From Rotaria macrura (taxonomy: Eukaryota > Rotifera > Eurotatoria > Philodinida > Philodinidae): DNA of 64,000 nucleotides. This document shows positions 13,142 to 26,969 of the stretch, piece by piece. The DNA lies in contig OENT01000312.1 in NCBI GenBank assembly GCA_900239685.1, positions 62,001 to 126,000 of the forward strand, read 5' to 3'. How positions within the stretch are numbered: the first letter of the stretch is position 1; each line of letters opens with the position of its first letter. Position numbers and translations under genes: made by a program. The notes under the pieces are model-generated. The model saw only the letters and a list, made by a program, of their open reading frames with translations. It was not told the origin of the DNA and did not search any database.

Positions 13142-15125
13142 TTGTCAGTTTTCTTTTTCTTTATTCTTCTTGTTCTTTTACGAATACCAATTGTATTACT
13201 AGATCCGTTTGTTCTCGCTGCTGCTTTGTTTTTTCTTTTGGATGTTGTTATCATTGTTCACATGACCATCACATTGTACGCGTGCCATCTTTTCTTTTGC
13301 TGTCAGATGTGTGTTCGTATACATGCTTGTCATTTTCTTCATAATTGTGCCCATACACATAATGCCTGTAAACCGAGTCACACACAATTTGCACGGCTCT
13401 CTCTCTCTCCGCTCTCTTGTTTGTTCTTCTTATTAACTCCTCGTCGTTTCTCGTCCCGTAATTTTTTGTTTTCTTTTTGTGTCTTGTATTGGCTCGTTTT
13501 CTCCTTTATTCTCGTTAGACTACAATTTAAAACAAACATGATCTACGTCCGGTTCGATCGGTGCGTTTTTCTTTAAAAAAATGAAAAACATTAAATAAGA
13601 AAAAAAAAAAACTGCATTGATTAATGTATTATGTTAAACAGAAAAAAGCATTTCGCTTTTCATTTTTTGTTTTCTTTTTTTTTGTTTTTTTGTTCGACTT
13701 TACAGGATTAGTTTGCATCTTATTCTATTTATAAAAAAAAAACGAAGAAAGAAAGAAAAGATGTAAAATTTTCACGAAGAAATTTTCAATGTTGTAGAAA
13801 TGAATAGCAAAGACTTTTTTTTTTCTTCTTGTTAGCAGAGTAGATTAATCTCTCTTAATAATTATACGAAGAGGATTGAGTTCTCTTAAGTTGATTGATA
13901 ATACGAAACATGAATGTCAATATCGATCGTGCATTAATAGAAAGAATGTTGAATTTTTATCAGCTATTGATAAATACCCATTTCAAAAAGTTCGTATGTT
14001 AGATTTAAGTGAGTAACTTAGATTAAGTTTATGCCTTTCATGTTAATAAAACAAAAACGAAACCGAAGGATTAGTTGTTGTTGTTTTTCTTCTTTTGTAC
14101 TAATGAAATTTTCTCACAAGAGAATTACCTCTATTGATTGTGTATTAGCTATGAAAGATTTTAAATGATTTTGAATTGAAGACGTGCTTTTCAGAATGAG
14201 GATTGTGTGCTTGTGGCGTTTTAATTAATATTTACATTAATAGTAAAACAACAGAGATATAATTTGTTGTGATAAACATAGTACTAAGTCTCATAAATTA
14301 GTTATGGGACTTCCTCGTTTGATTAGAAAACAAATTTCATTGAAGAAAATAAATATATCCATAATTAATTTAATCATTGCAACGTGCATATATTACTTCT
14401 CGTGTTGCGAAAAGATCTAGATATTACTTTTTCTTCATCATGCCTCATTTGGAATTGATTTTTTTTTATTCAGAGGTAACACGAAATGAAAATCAGAAAT
14501 TTTCGGATTTCTCATGTACTTGTAAGTCTTTATTATTTCTATCGAACACAGAAAAAGAGAGAAGAGTAGTTTTGTAATTACAATTGTTCTTGTAAATGAT
14601 GACTTTTAATCATTGAATTCAAACATGTCGCATTTTTCTGATTCTATATACGATGGAATTCGTTTCTTTTTATTCCTTCTTAAGAACAGGCTTAACCTTT
14701 TCGTATATTTTCTAAGAAGGTCGTATGATTCTAGTATAGGTACCTATGAACCTGTTCGTATGGTTACATGAACGAATACCTATCGATGAATAGAAATTCA
14801 TTGTAATACACAAATGATATCAAGTGTTCTTCTATTTTTGTGAGCTTTCATTAGAATAACGACGATATCACATATAAGAGTTCTGAATAAATTTATTTTC
14901 TTTTTTGACGTTCATCTCAAAATCACAATTGTTTATTTAATCTAATTATATGGGACATATAATAACAATAAAATTACAAACTTTTTTCACATACGTTATA
15001 TAATCATCAAAAGCTGAAGAAAGAAAGAAAGCAATAATAATTCACAACAGAGTGTCTCTAAAATAGTCTCTTTTTTTATAGTGAAAATTGCACAAGTATG
15101 TAAATATGATTCATTACAAAATTTT
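13142..15125. other. Intergenic stretch between convergent genes
   Basis: This is the 3' side of both the plus-strand gene ending at 13141 and the minus-strand coiled-coil gene ending at 15126. It starts with a T/C-rich plus-strand stretch (to about 13575) that is open by chance, then AT-rich DNA with several A and T homopolymers. I see no gene, RNA or organised repeat. Confidence 0.6.
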
Positions 15126-18100
15126 TCATGAAATCTTTGTAGTTGAAGATAATGGCATTATCTTAACTAGTGCAGCCTGAGATGATAAACCTGTTAAATT
15201 AAAAGTTGTCATATATTGACGAGCATTCAATTCGGCACGTGCAATTAGTTGTTGAATCTCATCATTACGATCTTTTTCGCGTCTAAAGATACAGAAAAAA
15301 AAAAATAAAAGAAATATCAATTTGAACAAGAAAGAAAGCAATTTTCTTTTTCTCTATTCATGTTCGATTGTAATAACGAATCATATATATATATATATTT
15401 CTAACGTAAGATCGATATCTCATGCAAAACTATCTCTTGTGAATAATATATATTAGATACTTAGTGATAATGCCTCATGTTTTATTCAGTGCAGCATCTA
15501 TCGAATAACATCAACGTTCTTTCTCGTATTAATAAGGCTATTTTTATGTTTGAAGAGTACCCTTTCAAGAAATACTTTAGATGAAGAAATGTTCTTAAAA
15601 TAAAATAATAATGCCTCGACTCGAGACGTACATTATGTTCGCTAAAAAATTAGGACAATAAACATAGTAAAGTACATACGCTTGTATAGCTGCTGAAAAC
15701 AACTAAAAGCACATATTGTGGCATATATATATGTATATATTTCTTTCTTTGGTGCCATTTATTGAGATTTATTATGAAAAGTTTACGCATTATCCGGGAA
15801 TAATCCTTTATATTAATGGAAAACAATTCAAGATTACTTATCAACTCAATTATTTCTTTATTCATTCGATGATATTCGATCATGAATTAGAGTGATTCAA
15901 GTTGTAAAAGTATTTTCTCAACTCGTATAGCATGCTCTGACGTATTCGAAATAGATTTGATAAACATGAATTGATTGCATGATGTGAATGTCTCTATGAA
16001 ATTTAATTGTTTTGTTTTTGTTAGAAATTGTATGGCAAAGTAATATGACTGGCATGGAAAAATTTAATATCGGACAGAAGAGTGCTCTAACTATAGAAGT
16101 ACTTTTTTTCTTTAGATAAATATAACAAAGAGAAAAATGGTTCCTACTAACTCGTACATTTTGACACACTCAATCAAAGAAAAAAGAAAACATCAATAGC
16201 GAAAAATACTTTCTATTTCATGTATAAAAGAGCATCGTTCTCAAGAATAGATTATAACGGAAATTTTTTTTGAAAAGGAAAAAGCAGGCCTGTCAATTAG
16301 AATATCAGAAGTTGGACTATCTTTCTTTAGATCATTCTGAACTTTCATGTTTTTGATGATGAAAGAACTTAAAAAACAGGAAGATTAATTACAAAGAATA
16401 TTATGGCGTTCTTCGATTGTATATTCTAATCTTCTAGTAGAGATCTACGAGCTCTTTTCTTCTTATCAACATGGTATAACATAGAAAGACAGCTATAGGT
16501 TTTCGATGAAAGAAAGAAATACATCTCGGTTTTCTTCATCTACTAGTCTACAGATTGTAAAGATCTATTTACTACTGTTACATATCCAGATGACCTCATC
16601 TAGACTGTAACCAGGGTAGAAATCGAAGTAAACAGAGTCTCTCACGGTCAACAACAACACTAAGCAGTAGATTATCGATGATGTGTATACTATTAGACAC
16701 ATTGCAACGTTTCTCTACTAGTCTAGACGTGCTTTCATTCTATAATCGTGCATGTTGAATTATATTTTCTCAAGTTAAACAATGTATGATCAAAGTTTTT
16801 AATCAATTTCAATTCGTTGAATAACAATCATAGAATGAAAAATTAAATTTTGAAGAATAATTTACAATCGTCGTCTTTCAGAAACTTGATCTTAGAAATA
16901 TTTTAATTAAATATATTCAAGTCATTGAAACGTTTAGCTACTTTTCATGCCTAAAAATATTTTAGATAAAATTTCTTTCCTTTCTCAATAGACATGCAAC
17001 GAAGTAATTCCAGATCGTTGCCTTGCATAATAAAAGAAAATCGTTCTCACATCATTTCAATGACAAATAGAAACAACAGACTCTTCTATCATATTGTGTC
17101 AACAATACAAATTGTGATGAATTTCGGAAAACTATCTTATAGGCTAAATGCTTTTTGATAAAACTTGAAAGCAATAAGATATCCGCACCATTAAATTGTT
17201 TTCTTATACTTTCAATGGAACATTTTCTAGATAAGCCTTCGTATTGAGTACATTGTCGGCTGTCTTTTAATAAAACAGCCAGCTGTGTTTCTCTAATTAA
17301 TGTACGATTAGATAAAGAACGAATAAAACTAATGGAAAACTTTTGCATCATCTGTTATTTGATTTTCTCTTGACATCGAGACCCTACTTAGACTACGTAG
17401 TTTCGCCTTCATTTTTTCTTGAATAAATATAATGTTGGAGACAATGTTTGGTTTCTTACAGTAAATAATTCATTTCGAATATAAATCAATGTCTTAAGAA
17501 AATGTAAACGTTCGGCATGCACAAACTTGCAGAGGATTCGTCTATTTATTTTATCTAAATTAAATATATATATATATATATATATATATAATGACGTACA
17601 TAGGCTTTTATGTTGGAGAAATGAAATTTTTAATTATCTGATAATTCTTTGTAGGAGGAAATTTTCGATTTACTCTGGATTGTCACCGAACAAAAGACGA
17701 ATAGTCTAGTATCTACTATTTCATTCGTATTAGCCGAGTAATATTTACATTGAAATATCGTATAGTATCTTCGTCGAGACTATGAAAACAATTTAAACTG
17801 TAATGTTTTCAATGACTTTAATTATTCATTTTCATTATTAATTATTTTTCATATGTTATTAAAACTAGAAATAGAAGAATTACTTTCGACCATGTTGTGA
17901 TCGTTTTCTCATTTGATTCATAATTTCTCGAAGATCAGTATTTTCTTCTTCGAGTATTTTCATTTGAACTTGTAATGATTCTTTATTAGTTTTTTCTTCA
18001 ACGAAATGTTGTTCTAATTCATTGATCTAAATTAAAGAATAATTTATTGAATAGAAAAATCTTCTTGTTTTTTTTTCTTCTAATGAACATTTTTTACTTT

Positions 18101-21100
18101 TAAATTTAATTCTTCAATATGTTTCGATGAATCACTAACAACTTCCATTCTAAGAAAATTTAATTATATAAATATAATTCATTCAATTAAATAATAATTG
18201 CTTTCTTACTGTCGAATAATAAGACTTTCAGAAAGTTGATTACGTCGAAAACGTTCTAATTCTTCTTCGAGATGACAATTTCTAAACGACATGTAATATC
18301 TATACATTGTATCATAGTCATTCAACCAATTGAATAATTTATTGTGTCAAACTTGAATTCTAAGCAAAATTTTCATTACAAATTCAACCACCTATGTTAT
18401 GATAAATATCAACTAGATGATTTCATACATGATTAGAAAATGTAAATCGTGCTTGACGACTCATATTGTAAATATTTACTGAAACTTTCTTATTGAAGCG
18501 TATCAAAGAAAAACTAGAAATCGATAATTCAAGTATGCGAATAACAAAAGTGTACTTTCTTCAAGTGAAGAAATATGCGAGGAGAAGAGAAATACGTATA
18601 GTTTTTTTTTTTCACACACAAGAAAGAAAAACATGAACGAATAGAATCGTACATTTCTCTATAACTATAACAAGAATTTTAATTAGAATATCACGTTTTA
18701 GGATAATAAATAAGTTTATCTATTGACAAAATTTAAGTAACAATGATATGGAACGATTCAGTTCATACGTATATTAATAGATAGTAGAAATTTCTAATCT
18801 TGTAAAGAAAAATTATGATTCAAACAATTTTCGATGTTTCCCTTTTGCTATAATGCATTAGATTCGGCATAAGCCGAACCGGATTCGTACATGACCTGTC
18901 TTAGTGGAAGATTACAACACTATTGTATTAAGTATTGACTTAAGTGAATCCAAGAGATCAGACATCGAGCGGAGTTAACCTTCTCAAGTAAACTCTATTG
19001 AATATATAATTATCTTTGGAATATTTCACTAGAACGAATGATGTAGTTCGTTCGAGATAGATCAATGAATTGATTAGCATACTTATCAACAAGTTCGTTT
19101 AATCTTATGTATTCATTTGATATTCGATCTTCAATTGATTGTCGTTGAAGAAGAAATTCTCGATTTTTATGTTGAGTATCTTGAATGATTTTTTCCTTCT
19201 CAATAATCACTTCTTTCTTTTGTATTAATTCATTTTTCAGATGTTCAATATCAATTTGAAATTGTTCATTGCGACATTGTATTTCGAGTCTTTCACGTTC
19301 AGTTTGTTCTCTACAATGAATTTAAAAGAATATTGTCTTGATCATTATACAATTGTGTATGCTTTCTTTTTGTGATACTAAAACTTACAAACGTGCTTTG
19401 ACTATACTTAATTTATCTTTATATTTGGCTGTTACATGTGCAACGTTTTGTGAAAGATATTCTGATTGAGCATTGATTTCTGACTAAAGAAACAAATAAG
19501 AATGCATAAGAAACAATCAATTGAATATCTTTAAATGCATATGTCCTATCAAAGTTACAATTTGGAAAAAGAAACATGTTGAAGTTATTTTTAACTGACT
19601 CATCAATAGATAACTTATTGAATTCATTATCCTATTACTGGATGTAGAAGCAAAAATCAAATTTTTATGAACAAATTTTCATTTATTAACAATCTTTTTA
19701 ATAGATGAATATTTATTCGTAAATCTTTTATTTTTCATCATACATACTTTAGTAATATGAATAGTTCGATAAATTATTCATTGATGAGTAGATTAAAAAT
19801 AATAACTTCGACATATTTCTCTGTCGAAGTTATAACTTCGTTGACCGGTGTAACTTCGATATGACATATTCATAAATAATTAATGAGGCTTAATTCAATG
19901 TCTCAGTCGAAAGTATTAAAGTAAAAGAAACAAGTGCAATAAAATGTGCTTATGGAGAGTTGATCTGAGAAATTTGTATTGAAAAGTGAGTTGAAAAACA
20001 CGAAGAAGAAATAAATAAATCAGATGGTGATACCAATTTTTTGCGTAGCTGAACTAGTCGAATTATAGAATAACATGTTCGCGATATTGATTTGGAATAG
20101 AAAGAATTGTCTGTTTATATCTCTTTTTCTTTACCTTTTCTTTTTCAAGTTGTTCACAACGACGTGACGTTTGCTCGAGCACGATTTGTACGTGTTCTAA
20201 TTGATGTGTTGCAGCACGAATACGTTCACAAACATCTTCGTATTTTACTTTTAAAATTTGGAATTCATTTTCTATTTGATTTGCACGTTGACGTTCATGT
20301 TCCAAATCAGTGTTTAAATTAGATTCAAGCTAAAAATCGTTGAAAACGAAAAAAAAACGCAAGGTTTTCTTTTCATAAGGATAAACAGATCGATCTTGAC
20401 ATGTTTCATACAAGGCTATCATGGTAGATATGTACATCTTGAAAAAAAAAGAAAATGTATTATTCTTTTCTATTCTGTAAGGACATTATTTATCCTTGAA
20501 GTATAGGTTCAACTTTTTTATGTAGATGAAGATATTAATTTATTGATATTCACATTTCATTTGATCGAAATTTCAATCTATTGAATGGATTAATCAATCT
20601 GAACTTGTTCACACATTGTCAAGTCTATGATTTTACATGGATACAACAAAAGAAAGAAAGAAAATGTGAATCTTTGTAATCATCGTATACAATATAACAG
20701 TCGAAATTCTCTTAGAAATGGGTCAATCAGTACAAGAATTTTTCAATGTAAGAATTGATTGCTCTTGGATGATAATTGCCTAATCTACTTTCACGACTTC
20801 TATTGGATATAAGAGATGAATATTCAAGCTGACAGAATCTTCTGCATTCAAGTTAATTATGTTAGACATAAATATCTTTCCTAGTTTGAACAGTACATAT
20901 TTACGTCTCAAGTTGTATGATTGATAACAACTTCTTTAATATGGATAACAGATGTTCTATCACGTGAATGGAGCACGAGATGAAAAAATATGTTATCATG
21001 AATAATTATCGAATATATTTGATAAGGTGATAGAATATTCGGGAGGTATTGTTAAGCAAAGAAAAAATATAGCCTATTATGTTGTCATGAACTTGGTATA

Positions 21101-24100
21101 AATAGAGCACAGAATCATTTTAAATTATATCAACTGATTTGAAAAGAAACACATCAACTATCTTTCTATTCATGCTGAGTGTTATGAATAATTAACTCCG
21201 ATTACTTATAAACAATATTTTTTATTTGATAATATTCATTTTTCTTTTTCTCGTTTCATTAAAATCTTGAAATCAATCAATACTGTCACGTACTTCGCAA
21301 TAGAATTATACTTGATGACTTGAAACAGAGATCTGAATACAAAATTTCGATTGTCTTAGGTGATTCACAGTTCATTAAAATATTTTAATCATTTTGTTTC
21401 GTGTATTTATATCATTTTTATACCATCGCATGATATGATATTATCAAGCATGTTTCTAATTATTCGAAGCTCGTGTAAATAAAACTGAATATGAATCATA
21501 CTATGTTGGTGTATGAAAGAATGTTAACTGAATTCCGATGTAGATAGAATACTTTCAAATGTTATTCAGCATGATAATGTGATATAATGGGTGCCCCATA
21601 AGAAATGGCCGCTTATTTATTTTGAGCCTTTCAAACCCTTAACAATGATTATTATTAAATGACATCGTCCTAACATGATTCCATGAAGACATGAATTCTC
21701 AATAAAATTTTTGGCTTTTGCTTTAAAAGACGTATTCAATGCATGGAAATCAATCTCAAAAGATTCAAAGCTACTGATTTGTACGACAAAATGATTCGAC
21801 ATTGAATTATGCGACTGATTGTACAAGAATCGACGAGAGATACACCCTCCTCCTAGTATAAATCTAGCTTAGAAAATCTTTATTTTTCGAGAACTAACAC
21901 CCTAAAAATGTACTTTTCTCCCAAATAAAGTAGCTGAGGATCTTAACTAGGTAATTGTTACAGAGTTTTTTTTTGACATCGGTTTTCGTAAGTGTACGTT
22001 CAGAGAAATCGTTTTGTATCTTGAGAAAAATAGCAAATCATACATTGAAAATTGAGTAGAGTCATCTTTTGTAAAAGAGAAATTTAGCAGTTTTTTTCAA
22101 GAATTAAATTTTTCTATCAACGATGAATTCGTTACATTCTAGCAACTTCATTTTTGACTAGATATGAATTATACAGAAGATAACCATCGAGCCATCATGA
22201 TACACACAAGAATGTATGGTATTTATCTGATAGGAAAATATTTATTAAAACCTTCAAATACCGATCAGTCTATGTTTTTCTTGACTCTAGTGAACAACGT
22301 ATTATGATTTCTTTGTAGGATATGTTAAGAACGAATTCTTAGAAGTTTAATATACTATGAAAAAGGTATTTCTAAATGTAATGTTCAAAATTTAATTATA
22401 GTAATAAAATTTCCTTCGTGCTAAAACCCGATATGAACAACATCGATCATTTTTGGATGATATATCTGTTACAATTGACAAACAGAACAAATTTTGTCAT
22501 TGTAAACCTTCTACAATATGACTAGTGTTAATTATCATAATGAGATTCTCTCTTTTAAGACTTATGATATATTTACCTTTTCTCGTTCATGTAATTGCTT
22601 TTGTGTATTACTCAATTCAGATTCAATTCTATTTGAATGTTCAACTAAATCATGATAACGTTTTCGTAATTGTACGAGTTCATTGTCAACGTCTTCATGA
22701 TCTTTTGTCTAGAAGTCAATTGAAAGATAACTATGTTTGATGTCATGAAATCATATTTTATCATACTTCCATCGTTGTTGATTTTTCTAGTTGATTTTTA
22801 TTTCTAGAAAAACAAACTAAACATTATTTATCGTTATTTTTTAAAAATATAATTACTTTTGCATGAGATTTTCATTTTGTAATCGAATAAGATTTTGTTT
22901 ATTGACTTCATCTAATCGTTGACTACATGTTGATATATGTTTACGTAGAATATCACATTTTAATTTAAGATTTTCTATATGAAATTTAATTGTTTCATCG
23001 GAATGTTCAAACTAAATAATTTTAAATTTAGATTAGGATGAAAATCGAACGATGAATTTACCATTTGTTCAAGTTGAATACATTTTTTCTCTGTAATATC
23101 AAGTTCCTGACGAACAAGTTCAATTTCATGTTCAAGAGAACGTTGTTCAATAATATTAAATAATTGTTTTTGTTCCATGAGAGGAATATTGTGTGATTTT
23201 TCCATCTAATTTTTGTTTTAAGAAAATAACATTGTCTTATTCTCATTGTTTTAACTCGATTTTCTTATACACTTACTAAATATTTCAACAAATCATTTTC
23301 TTCTTGTTGTGATATTGACTTTAATTTAAGTTCGAGTAATTTCATCTCTGTTTGTTGCATTTGATCAAATGCTGTTTGAATTAGAGATACGGATGATGCT
23401 GTTTGTATAGATTTTTGTTGATCAAGTTTTTCATTAATAAATGTAACTATATAATCGAGTTTAGAACGAAATGTTTCAATTTCACATTGTAATTCAACGT
23501 TTTGCTTCATGAAATTTTTTGATAAATTTTCACTGACTAAAATTTTAATAGGCATTCAAAATTTTGAAAATTTAATAAATCGATTTTCAATATAGAAATT
23601 GACAATGATTCACATCCTATCGAAATGCATAGTTCTCTCTCTTTCTTTAGTCGTGATTGTATTGATTGTAATGACAGTATGAGTACTTTTAGAAGTCGTG
23701 GGTATAATGGATTTATGTCATGATAATGCCTAACGGAATTAGTCTTAATGAGAACAGTTTATAGTGTAACTCTATCATTATTTGATTCATTCGTATCCTG
23801 ACACAGGAAATCAAGGCCATATAACACAAAGATCTTTTTTGTCATAATCTTTATGTGATATGAAACTTTTCTAGTAAATTATTATTAACGTTCGTGATGA
23901 TGATTACAACATAATTTCACAAAAATATACTACTGGAAAAATGTGATACTTCCGCATCCGGAAACTAAACAGGCAAATTCATTTCCTTTAGAATAGGTAC
24001 ATTTGCTGAAGAAATTTTTTGTTTTTAATTTCAAGATAGTTTGCTTAAAGTCGACTCAATACATTGAAAAACGTTTGCTTGACATCAAATAAATTTAAGA

Positions 24101-26969
24101 TTCGAAAGCGCAATTGTTTTATATCGGGTGAAAGAGTTTTAGTGAGTTGAGTAGTTTGTGTTACGAAACTTGATAATTTTAGAGATATTGCCTCATCTAC
24201 GTAGTTCTGTCCTTTTTGAAGAAGTTAGGTGTAGAGTAATTGTAATTATTTTATGGAAAATAAAAATTTATCATTATACAAAACCTTAAGTATTGATATA
24301 AAATGAAAGTGAGAAGCTTTCAATATTTTCAGTTGTATTCTAGACTACTCTGATCAATTTTTGTTTGTTCATAAGAAAAGCCTTGTATGAATGAATCACA
24401 TATGATTTCTGATTAGACATCAAGATTCTTCTAGTTTTGAATATTGTTTTTATTCTCTATTTCATTTGACTGAGAGCACTAGAAGATTTGAAGTATAGAT
24501 TCTTGAATGAGTAATACAAAAAGAATTTCACTGTTTTCTTTTTGTCATGATTTCGATTGTGTTATATTTGCTCTCGTTTCTGTGAAAAGAAACGAGTCGT
24601 ACAAACGTACATTCAAAAGTTGTTTTCAATTGCTTACGATAAAACTTACTAAAAGCAAAATGTAATATTTGAGACATTTTAAATGTCTAATTCAATCCAG
24701 TGGCTTCTATCATATTTTTTTTTCCTCAATGCTCACAAACTAACAAAATGAAAAACAACAATAAAAGAAATGGACAGTTTTTTTTTCTTGTTTAATGCTA
24801 ATAAACAAAAATATTTTTTCATCTTTCTCAGTTCATTGTTCATGTTTACCTCACTATGACTATGACATCATCGAAATTCAACTAATGTATTACTTTTCGT
24901 ATTCTTGAAAGACAGTATTGTTCAGAGGACAACACTATTTCAGCTCACAGATCAGTCTCAAAATACAGTGTACATAGTTTCATGATATGAATCGATATGT
25001 GGGAAGTGGAGTGTGTATCGTTTGTAAGAATTTCGAATCCTAATCGGATAAGTACATTGTGAATAGGAGTTTTGTTTTTTTTCTGATCCAGAAATCAGTA
25101 ACTAAGAAAATTCTATGTCGAATTATTCATTGAATGATTCTCAAAACTATTATTGATGAGAAGAGACGAGTATCGGACTTGACAACAGAGTTTCATGGAG
25201 GATAGTGTATCCTTCGTTGAATTATTAGTTTAGTTTCTATAGAAAATTAGACTTCTTTCATACCGTTGTTGTATTCCAGATTGAAACAAAATTCAGCTTT
25301 CGTCATTTTTATAATGTATAGACCTACATACGTAATTGTTTTTTCTTATTTACACGTAGAACCCATTTGTTGTATTATAAAGGTTTCAAACAAAAGAAAA
25401 ATGAAATCTATACATTATTTTTCTACTAATCAGATGTTCGCAAATGTTATTCTTATATTGTATTTCTTGTACAACAAACAATCGAGCTTTGAAAAGATCT
25501 CTATTGTGTACATGTATAGTTACCTGATGAATAATTTTCATCTTTACTATGATTTTTTATGTCTGTTGATTTCGAACATGTTTGATCAATAATATGAATA
25601 AGTCGATGTATTTGTTCATTTTTTTCTTGTATAATTTTATTTAGTTGTCCTTGAAATTCATTATCAAGAAAACGATTTTGATTTTCAAGCATAGTTGTCT
25701 TTTCACGAAGATAATGTACATCTCGATTAGCATAGTTGATTATTTCACGTATTTGCTATAAAAACAAAACATTAGAAAGTGTTTAAAATTATATTCTTAT
25801 TCAATAAATATGAATAGACAAATATCTAGACAAGATCTATGACACAATACTCATGGATCGAGAAGGCTATGCATAATACATGGAAAAGACACATCTTAAA
25901 AGCGTTGAGAACGAGAGAGATTACAGTAGTAACATGTAGAATATGTACATCAGAAATTAAATATGATTTCCACACTCATACATGAGAAAGAAACGAAAAG
26001 AAAACATTAATTATCATTTTGAATACACAAAACATACATCATATGATCTATATTAAGAATATATAAATTATCGTATGTTAGGATTCGTACGATAATTATT
26101 TAAAATATATATTATTATTATTATTATTATTCGAAATTCATTTTTCTACTATGGAACAAGAAAAAGTCTTTGTTTATCATTTATAAGCCATCATGTTTAA
26201 TGTCAAGTTTCCTTGAAATATGTATTGTGATAAACTCGAATACATATTTTAGAAAGAAACTTGTTTTAAATCAGAACTCAGTATAGACTTTTTTAATAAT
26301 AAATCAGTATGAAAATCAAGACGAACCTTGAGTCCTTCTAAAAAATCTTTATCATCTATATTAAGATCTTGTAATAAATATCTGAATCGTTGTAAAATTG
26401 AAATCATCGTTTGTCCTTTTAACCATAATTTCATAATTATTTCACGTTCTTGTCCTGTGTGTAAATGATATTCACGTTGAATTGCATTCATTACATCATC
26501 GAACGATAGAAGATTCTATATAAAATCGTTTTTATTGTTAATGATGAAAATAGAGAAGTAGAACATCGTACTTTGACATTAATAGATGTTGAAACAGAAA
26601 GAAGTTGAGTTGTTTCGAATGAACGATTTGCTTGTGCTTCTCGGTTTAATGGATTTCGTTGAATAGAATTCTCCATTGTATGCGGATTTCGAATTCTAAT
26701 CTTTAACTCGTCACAACGTTGTTCATCGGTAATCTATACAAATGGAAAAAAAAACATAATTTTCGTAGAAAAACAAACTTTTGTTTTCTTTTTCCTACCA
26801 GTTGTGATGATGGTTGTTGATCAACAATAAGTTTTTCTGTCATATGATTAGATTCAGTGACTGTATCTGTTTGTTTTATTAATGTAATATCTTGATCATC
26901 ATTATGAAAAACCTCAAAAAAAATAAATAAAATGAACCTTGACAATGACGAACATCTTACTTCATTCAT
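15126..26969 (-). CDS. Long coiled-coil protein (centrosome/cilium type), 17 exons
   Basis: Exons in transcript order: 26969-26961, 26912-26799, 26733-26572, 26515-26261, 25755-25524, 23536-23277, 23205-23062, 23011-22857, 22803-22767, 22708-22577, 20329-20135, 19483-19389, 19310-19083, 18281-18210, 18149-18098, 18026-17884, 15282-15126. They sum to 2442 nt (813 aa) with all phases consistent. From about residue 180 to 790 the protein is almost all Glu/Lys/Gln/Leu-rich heptad-like helix. The N-terminal 95 residues are polar. Residues about 96-180 form a compact helical block (MNAIQREYHLHTGQEREII). The end is a short non-coiled tail (LTGLSSQAALVKIMPLS). I recognise the style of centrosomal or ciliary coiled-coil proteins but not the exact member. 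Introns of 2.6, 2.2 and 2.0 kb hold AT-rich DNA without genes. The first exon is the weakest call: its 48-nt intron is a multiple of three and could be retained. Confidence 0.8.

Noticed and set aside
21585..21635. GGGTGCCCCATAAG word resembling a mariner-type terminus inside a coiled-coil gene intron
   Set aside because: I found no matching opposite end and no transposase frame.
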